From the NCBI RefSeq assembly GCF_016745255.1, contig NZ_JADOEQ010000007.1, forward strand, positions 1-64,000: DNA of 64,000 nt, written 5' to 3'. Positions 45,941 to 53,193 of the stretch are shown one piece after another. Source of the DNA: Enterococcus sp. BWR-S5 (GTDB lineage: Bacteria > Bacillota > Bacilli > Lactobacillales > Enterococcaceae). The notes under the pieces are model-generated. The model saw only the letters and a list, made by a program, of their open reading frames with translations. It had not been told where the DNA came from and did not search any database. The position numbers and the translations under genes were made by a program. Position 1 is the stretch's first letter, and each line of letters opens with the position of its first letter.

Positions 45941-46447
45941 TTAGAATGGTAAATCTTCATCTGGAATGTCGATTGCATCCGATCCATCACTACTATCATC
46001 CAACGGACCGAAATCGTAATTGCGATAAGGGAAGTCTGGATTTTTTTTATTTGGTGAAACGGTTAAGTTCATCAAGAACTGGCTGCCGATTACTTTTTCA
46101 AGAGCAGTTGTTGTCGCATATTCATCTACTAAATCCCCATTAGTAAACCCTACGCCTGCCATCGTTCCGAGTTTCAGTAGTGTTCGCCCATTTTTTTCTT
46201 TGACAAACTCAGGTAATGCATCATCAAATGACATGTAAATGACTTCCAAACGGTTTTTATCTTCACCTGATACAACTTCTAACGTAATAGCAAGCTGTGT
46301 CTGTCCACTTTTACTAACGTTTGCTTCTGCTGATTTTAAGCGTACCGGATAAGTTCCAGCCTCTAGTTTTGTACTTTTCGCTACCTTGTCAGTTTTTGGA
46401 TCAAATCCTTCTTTTTTAATTTGGCTCAATGTTTCTAATAATCCCAT
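45941..46447 (-). CDS. SSB-like DUF669 protein
   Basis: 168 residues. The DUF669 core is followed by an acidic tail ending DIPDEDLPF, which mimics the C-terminal tip that SSB proteins use to recruit partners. It probably coats single-stranded DNA during replication and recombination. Confidence 0.8.
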   Translation of the reverse strand: MGLLETLSQIKKEGFDPKTDKVAKSTKLEAGTYPVRLKSAEANVSKSGQTQLAITLEVVSGEDKNRLEVIYMSFDDALPEFVKEKNGRTLLKLGTMAGVGFTNGDLVDEYATTTALEKVIGSQFLMNLTVSPNKKNPDFPYRNYDFGPLDDSSDGSDAIDIPDEDLPF

Positions 46448-46450
46448 GAT

Positions 46451-47158
46451 TTATTTCTCCTCTTCGTTTGTATTTGTTTTTTGTAATATTGGAAGCAATT
46501 CCATCTGTTTGATGGTTTGCAGATTACCGATTAATTGGTCTTTTGCTCGTGTGGCCTGTGTTGGCTGTAACACGATGGTTCGTTCTTCTACCTGTGTTTC
46601 TTGATTCTTTAAAATGATTAACCTACCAACAATAGGAATAATCCCCATGATGGCATCAATGTTTCGAATGTCGGGTTGGAATTGTGTATAAACCCCTCCG
46701 GACTCTCTTGTAACTTCTACTTTCTTCTCATGTGCAAATATCAATACATTTTTGCGTAAATCTTTTAAGCTTGCGATAAAATCAAGCATCACTCTATCAA
46801 CAATGGCGTAGTCTTTGATTTCCGGCATGCCAGAAGTTGTGGACTTTGATTTTTCATTCAGCCAAAACTTTTGGAATGTTGATAAGTTGTCTATAACGAT
46901 GTTCTCGTATTCGCTAACGTGTTTTAATAAGTAGTGATAGAATGTCTCTAATTCGGCTTGAGGCTTCTTAGAATTCATCACAATGATGTCTACGTGCTCT
47001 AAAGTTTCCAGTACGTGGTACATGCCATCTGTTGAAAAAACAAGTGTTCTTCCAGTGAGTGATTTAACCATTGATGTTTTACCTTTGCCTGGTTCCGAAT
47101 AGACAAGGATCATCCAATTGTCGAATCTCTTAATGTCTTTTGCTTTGATTATTTCCAT
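46451..47158 (-). CDS. Sak4-like RecA-fold ATPase
   Basis: 235 residues from the ATG at 47158 (MEIIKAKDIKR), GAGG 8 bases upstream. Walker A is EPGKGKTS and Walker B is NIVIDNLS. It belongs to the AAA_24 phage nucleotide-binding group that includes Sak4 single-strand annealing proteins. Placement between an exonuclease and an SSB-like protein supports recombination. Confidence 0.82.
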   Translation of the reverse strand: MEIIKAKDIKRFDNWMILVYSEPGKGKTSMVKSLTGRTLVFSTDGMYHVLETLEHVDIIVMNSKKPQAELETFYHYLLKHVSEYENIVIDNLSTFQKFWLNEKSKSTTSGMPEIKDYAIVDRVMLDFIASLKDLRKNVLIFAHEKKVEVTRESGGVYTQFQPDIRNIDAIMGIIPIVGRLIILKNQETQVEERTIVLQPTQATRAKDQLIGNLQTIKQMELLPILQKTNTNEEEK

Positions 47159-47162
47159 TGAT

Positions 47163-47957
47163 TTACCTCCGTTCAATCAAGTCCAGAACATTCTTAAAAC
47201 CAATGATTTTTTTATTGGCTCGACAATATTCACAAGTTCCACATGCTGAAGGCTCTGCTTCTCCGTTTTTGACTCTTAAAAATCTGGGTAGCTTTTCTTC
47301 TACATACTCAAGTTCCCTAGCAAAAATCTCTTGATCAAAATTAATGGCCTCGATATTTGGTGGATTTTGCTTTGATACTGCAAAAATGTACGGAGTGAAC
47401 TCTTTACCATATTTTTGTTGCAGAAGTTCTCTATAAATTGCCATCTGTAAAACATAGCCATACTCTTCTACAAACGATCCCCAATTATTATCACGAGTGG
47501 ACCATAGCTTTCGTTCGATTTCTCGTGTCGTTTTTAAATCAACGAAATAACCTTGGTCTATGTTCAAACAATCAATTTTTCCCTTCCACACTGCTCCGAA
47601 TAATTCACCCGTGATGATTATTTCCTTTTCTCCTTGGTACAATTCATGAAAGAAATCATCCTCATTAATTCGTTCTACCATTTTTTCTGCTAAGATAAAC
47701 GGCGCCCGCAACGTCCCTTTTTTTGTCAGCATCTCTTCTTGATGCCTAGTCAGGAAATCTTCATGTGCTGCATTGCTTTCAAAGGCACTGTGAACATAAT
47801 TACCAACAAGAAATGCTTCTGTGTTATCTTCTCGAAACGTACCATTTAGTTCTGCTGCAGCTTTGGCTTCGCACTTATCGAATTTCTTAAATTGAGATAC
47901 TGACATATATTGCCAATCCAGCTCATTCGAATAATAGTTTTGCTCAGTTGCATCCAT
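47163..47957 (-). CDS. PD-(D/E)XK exonuclease
   Basis: 264 residues. Nuclease core: GKIDCLN and YFVDLKTT give the D...DxK set, with an upstream helix MSVSQFKKFDKCEAK. The C-terminal CGTCEYC with the earlier Cys suggests an Fe-S or Zn site, as in Cas4/AddB-type nucleases. It is similar to the DUF3799/RecE-like phage exonucleases. AAGGAG precedes the ATG. Confidence 0.83.
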   Translation of the reverse strand: MDATEQNYYSNELDWQYMSVSQFKKFDKCEAKAAAELNGTFREDNTEAFLVGNYVHSAFESNAAHEDFLTRHQEEMLTKKGTLRAPFILAEKMVERINEDDFFHELYQGEKEIIITGELFGAVWKGKIDCLNIDQGYFVDLKTTREIERKLWSTRDNNWGSFVEEYGYVLQMAIYRELLQQKYGKEFTPYIFAVSKQNPPNIEAINFDQEIFARELEYVEEKLPRFLRVKNGEAEPSACGTCEYCRANKKIIGFKNVLDLIERR

Positions 47958-47971
47958 TCGCCTTCTCCTTC

Positions 47972-48322
47972 CTATAAGTTATCGAGAATCCTCATGATGG
48001 AGTTCCCTAGTTTCAAATGCTTGTCTATATCATCAGTCAAATCAAAGTCATCTATATAAACTTCTAGAAGCTTTGTATAGACTTCTTGCTTTAGCTCCAA
48101 TTTTTCTGCAGTAGCAGAGGATTTGCTCGCTGTATACTCTTCCAATGTTGTAATGACTCTTTTCCCGTCTATTTTTTTGACTTCGATAAATCCGCCCGTT
48201 TTTAATTGGCTGATGTACGACTTCACTGAGTTTTCGTTGATTTTAAGAGTTGTGGATATCACTTCATTGGGTGCATCTGGATATTGCTGGATCAAATCAG
48301 CCACACGCTTTTTGTTGTTCAT
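47972..48322 (-). CDS. Winged-helix phage protein
   Basis: 116 residues. Residues 1-60 form a clear HTH (VADLIQQYPDAPNEVISTTL, then VKSYISQLKTGGFIEV), followed by an acidic helical half. It could be a replisome organiser or a regulator. Confidence 0.65.
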   Translation of the reverse strand: MNNKKRVADLIQQYPDAPNEVISTTLKINENSVKSYISQLKTGGFIEVKKIDGKRVITTLEEYTASKSSATAEKLELKQEVYTKLLEVYIDDFDLTDDIDKHLKLGNSIMRILDNL

Positions 48323-48566
48323 GCTTCCACTCCTTTAACATAGTTAGTTGCATTTCTAATAGATGGATGTATTCATCGACATCAAACTCAACGCTTTCCT
48401 GCATCACTTCAAACTTGTCACGGACAATTTGAATGTCTGAGTCTTGATAAATAGATACAGTATTGTCTTTGTACAAATCCATGATTAATGATGAACCTGG
48501 TCGGTCATCGTTTTCGTGCATGATTAAACGGTCGGGGATGGTTTCACTCCAATAGAGTTTGGACAT
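48297..48566 (-). CDS. Hypothetical phage protein
   Basis: 89 residues, acidic, mixed fold (MSKLYWSETIPDRLIMHEND). It overlaps the winged-helix gene by 26 bases. No family was recognised. Confidence 0.6.
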   Translation of the reverse strand: MSKLYWSETIPDRLIMHENDDRPGSSLIMDLYKDNTVSIYQDSDIQIVRDKFEVMQESVEFDVDEYIHLLEMQLTMLKEWKHEQQKACG

Positions 48567-48569
48567 TGT

Positions 48570-48743
48570 TTATGCCTCCTTTAAAAACTCATCTCTCATT
48601 TTTGTTGCCTTGTCTATATCAAACACAATATTTTCATCGAAAAACTCATGTTCCACATAGACAAAACTCTCTCCAAGCTCTTCTAGCTCAGTAATAATCC
48701 AATTTAAATGATCAATAGTAGTTGAATTACTTATGACAATCAC
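48570..48743 (-). CDS. 57-residue hypothetical protein, GTG start
   Basis: GTG at 48743 with GGAAG just upstream. Begins VIVISNSTTIDHLNWI; acidic and helical. Its stop is three bases before the next gene's ATG, and its end supplies the next ribosome site (AAGGAGG). Confidence 0.5.
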   Translation of the reverse strand: MIVISNSTTIDHLNWIITELEELGESFVYVEHEFFDENIVFDIDKATKMRDEFLKEA

Positions 48744-48763
48744 TTTCTTCCGTGGTATAATCT

Positions 48764-48967
48764 TTACAAGAATTCGTATTGTGTTACCTCATGGCTGGAC
48801 CCGTTGGCAGACGAGTCTGGCTTTTTTAGTGCTTGTTCCATTTCATTCATAATTTTGACAAACTTCATTTCTTGGTTGGTTAACGGTCTATCGTACATCC
48901 CGACAGTTTCCATATCATCTCTCAACTGAAATAGTTTTGTTGTAGCGACAACTATGGTTTCATTCAT
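48764..48967 (-). CDS. Hypothetical phage protein
   Basis: 67 residues from the ATG at 48967 (MNETIVVATTKLFQ), with AAGGAGG upstream; the longer frame to 49060 lacks a site. Mostly helical. It overlaps the zinc-ribbon gene by 8 bases. Confidence 0.62.
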   Translation of the reverse strand: MNETIVVATTKLFQLRDDMETVGMYDRPLTNQEMKFVKIMNEMEQALKKPDSSANGSSHEVTQYEFL

Positions 48968-49145
48968 GTTTCTTATCCTCCTTGAATTTCTTAATGCCTT
49001 TCCCACACTTTGTGCAATAAGGTCCGCCATAAGACTCTGCCTTCCATAAATCCCGATCATTTAACCTTACTTTGACATCACAATCTGGACATCTAAATAC
49101 ATTACTACCTTGTAAATAGCGGTTAAATTGTTGTTTAGTATCCAT
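48960..49145 (-). CDS. Zinc-ribbon phage protein
   Basis: 61 residues with FRCPDCDVK and YCTKCGKG, two CxxC pairs that should bind one Zn. AAAGGATG precedes the ATG. Possibly nucleic-acid binding. Confidence 0.7.
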   Translation of the reverse strand: MDTKQQFNRYLQGSNVFRCPDCDVKVRLNDRDLWKAESYGGPYCTKCGKGIKKFKEDKKHE

Positions 49146-49218
49146 GCATTCACATCCTTTCTATATTTAGTTTATTTCTAACCTCGTGTATAATAGTTCT
49201 GAAAGCGAGGTATTAAAT

Positions 49219-49545
49219 ATGTTAGTCACTGATATTTCAAAATCAGAAGTAAGAGTATTAAAGTATTTAACAAAACCACAATCTTCTCTCGGAAGATCTC
49301 CAAGTTACGTAGCAGCAAAATTAAATATGGGTGAAAACACAGTAGAAACTATAATAAATAATTTGGTATCTGAAAATTTTCTTAAAAGTGGTGTTAGTGA
49401 CGGAGAATACCGAATAACTACTGAAGGAAAATTATTTCTAGAAAAGTACAGATCATCGATTCTATCAACTGTTCTAAAAAGTTTTATAATCCCTATTATT
49501 GTTTCTGTCATTACAGTGCTTGTCCGTGATTATCTATTTAAATAA
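49219..49545 (+). CDS. Winged-helix protein with C-terminal membrane anchor
   Basis: 108 residues from ATG 49219 (GCGAGG upstream, TATAAT at 49189-49194). Winged helix (about 8-75: SEVRVLKYLTKPQ..., EYRITTEGKLFLEKY) and a membrane helix at the end (IIPIIVSVITVLVRDYLFK). It is transcribed against the early genes. Its tail resembles the convergent 42-residue peptide at 49534. Confidence 0.65.
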   Translation: MLVTDISKSEVRVLKYLTKPQSSLGRSPSYVAAKLNMGENTVETIINNLVSENFLKSGVSDGEYRITTEGKLFLEKYRSSILSTVLKSFIIPIIVSVITVLVRDYLFK

Positions 49546-49662
49546 ATCTAATAAGTAACTAGCAATAATTGTTGTGATAATCGATACAACCACTGGAATG
49601 ACAATTGAATAAAATTTACTTTTAGAAGTGGCAGATTGTTTGGTTGCTACTTCTTTTTTCAT
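49534..49662 (-). CDS. 42-residue membrane peptide
   Basis: GAGGGTGAAGAGA precedes the ATG. Polar Lys/Ser/Thr head then a helix (FYSIVIPVVVSIITTIIASY) ending LLDLFK. It overlaps the 3' end of the convergent winged-helix gene by 12 bases and has a matching membrane tail. Confidence 0.5.
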   Translation of the reverse strand: MKKEVATKQSATSKSKFYSIVIPVVVSIITTIIASYLLDLFK

Positions 49663-49771
49663 TTCTCTTCACCCTCTCAATATTTTGTCTTGCTCTAATA
49701 AGTGGTTCATTGAGCTTGTACCATCGGTTAGCTTCTGCTAAACCTTTCATAAGTAATTCTGATTTACTCAT
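49622..49771 (-). CDS. 49-residue hypothetical protein
   Basis: ATGA overlap with the upstream membrane peptide gene. Basic helical peptide (SKSELLMKGLAEANRWYKLN). It overlaps the next gene by 41 bases in another frame. Confidence 0.45.
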   Translation of the reverse strand: MSKSELLMKGLAEANRWYKLNEPLIRARQNIERVKRNEKRSSNQTICHF

Positions 49772-49938
49772 ACGTCTAAAAACCCCGCTTTTAATAACCC
49801 AAGAGTTGCAAATACGCCCACCGCCATACCGGCAATTAACATCAATGCATAAGCAATGTTGTAATAGCCAAGTGCCGCCATCACAGCAAGCGTTGCAAAT
49901 ATTTTCAATAGACTAAAGAAGTCTTTTACTCGTTTCAT
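49768..49938 (-). CDS. 56-residue two-helix membrane peptide
   Basis: AAGGAGG upstream. Two hydrophobic stretches (LLKIFATLAVMAALGYYNIA and LMLIAGMAVGVFATLGLL), like small phage holin-type or early membrane proteins. Function is unknown. Confidence 0.6.
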   Translation of the reverse strand: MKRVKDFFSLLKIFATLAVMAALGYYNIAYALMLIAGMAVGVFATLGLLKAGFLDV

Positions 49939-49949
49939 GAAATCCCTCC

Positions 49950-50033
49950 TTAAAATATGTGATAAACAACCAATGCCAACACTGCTAATACCTCTAGCGT
50001 GTATAAATATTTTTCGAATGCGTCTAGGTTCAC
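49950..50033 (-). CDS. 27-residue membrane peptide, GTG start
   Basis: AAAGGGG before GTG 50033. Short acidic head (NLDAFEKYLYTLE) and one helix (VLAVLALVVYHIF). Member of the micro-peptide cluster at 49534-50033. Confidence 0.45.
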   Translation of the reverse strand: MNLDAFEKYLYTLEVLAVLALVVYHIF

Positions 50034-50049
50034 GCTGTTTCCCCTTTCG

Positions 50050-50325
50050 CTATTGCCATTTTTCAATGACTTCTGACTTATTTCGTTTAAACTTATTCTC
50101 TTCTCGCCATTTCAAAAATCTATCAAAAAGTTCGGCCTCTATTATTGGCATATTATATGTGGGCAATCTGTACCCTTCTTTGTAATCTGGATGATTCTTA
50201 AATTCTTTCAATAGCTTTTGAAACAGCGATTTGTGCAATCGATATCCAAAAAATATTTGAGCCTCATCCTTCGCCATCCAAACTTGATTTAGCTCTACCA
50301 CTTTACATACAGTCATCTGAGACAT
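50050..50325 (-). CDS. Early phage protein, excisionase-like size
   Basis: 91 residues, GAAAGGAG before the ATG. A helical core with VWMAKDEAQIFFGYRLHK and a basic end (KFKRNKSEVIEKWQ) suggests a small DNA-binding protein such as an excisionase. It is the second gene after cro. Assignment is weak. Confidence 0.5.
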   Translation of the reverse strand: MSQMTVCKVVELNQVWMAKDEAQIFFGYRLHKSLFQKLLKEFKNHPDYKEGYRLPTYNMPIIEAELFDRFLKWREENKFKRNKSEVIEKWQ

Positions 50326-50425
50326 TCTTTTTACTCCTTTCTCATTAAAATCGAATTAATACGAACATACATTCTTTTTTGATTGCTATTACATAGTTAT
50401 TGAGCTAGAATGTAATTGTTAGTTA

Positions 50426-50611
50426 CTATTCAATTCCTAGAATATATTTAATCCGGATGATATATTCCTTGGCTTTCTTTCCATCACGCCGACCATTGAC
50501 GATATCAGATAGATAAGGTTTTGAGATATCTAACAATTTTGCTAAATCAGTGAATGTCATTTTTCGCTTTCTCAACTCTGTTCTAATTTGAATATCTAAA
50601 TTTTCTGACAT
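50426..50611 (-). CDS. Cro-like XRE repressor
   Basis: 61 residues from the ATG at 50611 (GGGAGG upstream). HTH: TFTDLAKLLDISKPYLSDIV. It is the first gene of the leftward lytic transcript, divergent from the CI-like gene. Confidence 0.83.
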   Translation of the reverse strand: MSENLDIQIRTELRKRKMTFTDLAKLLDISKPYLSDIVNGRRDGKKAKEYIIRIKYILGIE

Positions 50612-50670
50612 GTTCTGACCTCCCTTATTATTTTTGTAAGCTAATTTATTCACTAATTTCGTAAAAAACA

Positions 50671-50699
50671 TTGACACTTTCTATATAATTATATAGAAT
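50671..50699 (+). promoter_or_regulatory. Rightward promoter overlapping operator 1
   Basis: TTGACA (50671-50676), 17-bp spacer, TAGAAT (50694-50699). The spacer holds the perfect palindrome TCTATATAATTATATAGA (50680-50697). Confidence 0.65.
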
Positions 50700-50828
50700 A
50701 AGTTTATAGTTAAATAAGCTCTGTTAAAAGCCTTGATGATTCACAGCGAAACCGTCTCCCAACGATTAGGTGTATTGTTTTGGTTTAGTTAAGTGAACTT
50801 ATTAGCAAACTAATTAGCTTACGAACAC

Positions 50829-50857
50829 AGTATATTATATAATTGTATAGACGTCAA
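50829..50857 (-). promoter_or_regulatory. Leftward lytic promoter with operator
   Basis: Leftward TTGACG (50857-50852), 17-bp spacer, TATACT (50834-50829). The spacer is an operator copy (50834-50851), and a third copy lies upstream at 50864-50881, a 30-bp repeat distance. Confidence 0.75.
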
Positions 50858-50863
50858 GAGTAA

Positions 50864-50881
50864 ATTATATAATTATATAGA
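50864..50881. promoter_or_regulatory. CI/Cro operator copy
   Basis: ATTATATAATTATATAGA, matching 17 of 18 bases of the palindrome at 50680-50697; the copy at 50834-50851 matches 16. Confidence 0.72.
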
Positions 50882-50911
50882 TTTCGTGTTCGTATAAATA
50901 GGATGGTTGAT

Positions 50912-51274
50912 ATGACAACATTTGAACGTGTAAAAAAATTAGCAGACTCGCAAAAAATATCAATAGTAGAGTTAGAAGAAAAGTTAGGCTTCGGTAAAAA
51001 TTCCCTATACAGATGGAAAACAAGTGCGCCAGCTTCTGACAAACTCCAGAAGGTAGCTGACTATTTTAATGTATCTACAGATTATCTTTTGGGAAGAACA
51101 ACTAAAAATGTTAATAACGAATTAGAAGATGATAGATTTGGAAGCAATTTAATTAATCACTTTAGATTGAATACTGCCAATCTAGATACAGAAGATATTG
51201 AAGAACTAGAGGAGGAGTTAAAAGAATACACAGAATTTTTGATTGAAAGAGCAAAAAAGAAAAAAAGAAACTAA
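50912..51274 (+). CDS. CI-like prophage repressor (XRE)
   Basis: 120 residues from ATG 50912 (AGGATGG upstream). N-terminal HTH (ISIVELEEKLGFGKNSLYRW; VADYFNVSTDYLLG) and a charged C-terminal helix (EDIEELEEELKEYTEFL). There is no LexA-type peptidase domain, so inactivation must come from another protein, most likely the ImmA-like protease that follows 12 bp later. Confidence 0.85.
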   Translation: MTTFERVKKLADSQKISIVELEEKLGFGKNSLYRWKTSAPASDKLQKVADYFNVSTDYLLGRTTKNVNNELEDDRFGSNLINHFRLNTANLDTEDIEELEEELKEYTEFLIERAKKKKRN

Positions 51275-51286
51275 GGTGGCTTTCAT

Positions 51287-51919
51287 ATGGATTTCTTAGA
51301 GGGAGATATTTTTTACGAAGCATCGGCAATTGCCAATGAAATTTGTGACACAGTGTCTCGATATCATTCAATACCAATTGAAAAAATTAATCATCATACT
51401 ATTAAAAAATATGTTGAAGCCGTTGAAGGTGTCGAGTTTATTGATTATAGATTTAGAAAACAGTTACAACAAATTATACTGGGTTCTACTAGCAAAGTAG
51501 CTAATTCAGTTTTCATAACAACTAACGCTTTTCTAAAACCAGAGAGAAAAAACTTTACTCTAATGCACGAAATTATGCATTATTATTGCGACATCCCTAC
51601 TGCTAAAGAAGGACAAACTTTTTCAGATATGTTTTTAGAAGACGGTTATCTACCTGAAGATTATGAAAAAGAAACAAGAGCTAATATTGGTGCTTCAATA
51701 TTGTTAGCAAATGATACGGCGCTTGAGTACGCTACACATCACTTTTCATCATTCGACCAAGTTGCTCAATATTTTTTTATGAGTAAAACAGCTTTGCAAA
51801 AACGATTAAACGAATTTTTGATTTTTTACAAAAAATGTTCACCTAATTATGCTCATTCGCTTGTAACTAGTTATCGATACAGAAATAATAAAGAAATATT
51901 ACAATATTTAAAAAGCTAA
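51287..51919 (+). CDS. ImmA/IrrE-family metallopeptidase
   Basis: 210 residues with HEIMHYY (HExxH zinc site) and a downstream EKETRANIGASILLAND helix holding the third ligand. The family cleaves the paired repressor upon DNA damage, as ImmA does for ImmR in ICEBs1. It is co-transcribed with the repressor. Confidence 0.88.
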   Translation: MDFLEGDIFYEASAIANEICDTVSRYHSIPIEKINHHTIKKYVEAVEGVEFIDYRFRKQLQQIILGSTSKVANSVFITTNAFLKPERKNFTLMHEIMHYYCDIPTAKEGQTFSDMFLEDGYLPEDYEKETRANIGASILLANDTALEYATHHFSSFDQVAQYFFMSKTALQKRLNEFLIFYKKCSPNYAHSLVTSYRYRNNKEILQYLKS

Positions 51920-52009
51920 CCAGTACCACAATTACTGATTAGCACGACGTATAATTTAACAAGTTGCAAATATGTCATACCATATTAAAAGTCAAGGGAG
52001 CGATTCTAA

Positions 52010-52546
52010 GTGTTTGAGTACAAATTTGGGTTTCTGCCAAAGAAAACTGTTAAGGTCGAAGAATTTGGCATTACGATAGAGAAAAACACATTTATGTTTG
52101 AGAATATTAAATGTATTTTTGTTAAGCCATATAATTTTGTAAAGAATGAGTGGGGGACTGTTTATTTTAGCCTTGAGGGAGAGGACTATGATCCAACCAA
52201 TGCTTTTACAAAAAATGTTTTCAAATTCACCAAAAAGCAAACAGAAAAGGTCAATGAACTTTTGAATTTGTTAGATATTGAAGTAATAGAAAGAGAAAAT
52301 AGTTTAAGCCAAGACTTCAAATCAAGCAGTAATTGCAACGACCATCAATCGATTATATGTCCAAACTGCAACAGCAAAGATGTCGAATTCATGCAAAATA
52401 ATAAAAAATCTTTTTCTGTTGGAAAAGCAGCTACCGGGGCCGCACTAATTGGAGGCGTTGGAACACTGGCTGGTTTTGCTGGTAAAAAAGGCAATAACCA
52501 ATGGCATTGTAAACAATGTGGGAATGTTTTCGAGACTAAAAGATAA
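52010..52546 (+). CDS. Zinc-ribbon protein with glycine-rich segment
   Basis: 178 residues from GTG 52010 (AAGGGAG upstream, TATAAT near 51950). The first 90 residues are beta-rich, PH-like (YFSLEGEDYDPTNAF). A zinc ribbon (CPNCNSKDVEF ... CKQCG) is split by a Gly/Ala-rich stretch that could insert in a membrane. It lies in the lysogeny module. Confidence 0.62.
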   Translation: MFEYKFGFLPKKTVKVEEFGITIEKNTFMFENIKCIFVKPYNFVKNEWGTVYFSLEGEDYDPTNAFTKNVFKFTKKQTEKVNELLNLLDIEVIERENSLSQDFKSSSNCNDHQSIICPNCNSKDVEFMQNNKKSFSVGKAATGAALIGGVGTLAGFAGKKGNNQWHCKQCGNVFETKR

Positions 52547-52559
52547 GGAGTACTCAGGT

Positions 52560-53087
52560 ATGAGAAAAGCAAGTTTTGTTTTATTATTTAGTGTTTTACT
52601 TTTAGGCGCGTGTTCATCACAAGAAGACCAGACATCAGAAAGCCAGCCAAGTTCATCGGAAAGTTTTGAAAATAGCATTACTATCGAATCATCAAACAAT
52701 GACTCTGCCTTGTCCTTTTCAAATGATGAAGTAGACCTTGTGATTAACAATTTAACAACTGGAAGAGGTATGGACAATTCTGAAATAGTATTTATCGATT
52801 ATACTGCAAGAAATAAATCTAGCATCTCTGTTGATGCACAATACCTATTTATGTATTACGTAACAGCTTACCAAAATGAAACTGAGCTTGAATTTGGCTA
52901 TATTGATGATACTACTGACGAACGATATGAAGCTGTTCAAAAGTTAGACCAAGAAATTTACTCAAATGAAGAAGTAACTGCTAGCTTTACTTACAAATTA
53001 ATTGATTCAAATGCACCTATAGAATTAAGATTTCATGATAGGAATCAAACGGAAACATTGAAAACAGATACTTTTGAAATAGAATAA
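52560..53087 (+). CDS. DUF5067-like lipoprotein, possible superinfection exclusion factor
   Basis: 175 residues from ATG 52560 (AAGGAG upstream). Lipoprotein signal with lipobox LLGAC, a Ser/Glu/Gln-rich linker, then an Ig-like DUF5067 domain (IVFIDYTARNKSSISVDAQ). It is expressed with the lysogeny genes. Surface lipoproteins in this position, such as Ltp of phage TP-J34, block DNA entry of related phages. The role here is inferred from place and type. Confidence 0.7.
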   Translation: MRKASFVLLFSVLLLGACSSQEDQTSESQPSSSESFENSITIESSNNDSALSFSNDEVDLVINNLTTGRGMDNSEIVFIDYTARNKSSISVDAQYLFMYYVTAYQNETELEFGYIDDTTDERYEAVQKLDQEIYSNEEVTASFTYKLIDSNAPIELRFHDRNQTETLKTDTFEIE

Positions 53088-53139
53088 AAAACACATCCCC
53101 CGTCGCCAAACAGATGGATGTGCTACTGAAAATAAAACC

Positions 53140-53182
53140 TAAATAGGCCTATTTAACTATGCCTATTTTAGCAGAAAAATAG
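53140..53182. repeat. Palindromes upstream of the integrase gene
   Basis: TAAATAGGCCTATTTA (53140-53155) is a perfect 16-bp palindrome; a second, looser pair CCTATTTT ... AAAAATAGG lies at 53162-53182 and overlaps the integrase ribosome site region. They may control integrase expression. Confidence 0.5.
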
Positions 53183-53193
53183 GAGTGATACAA

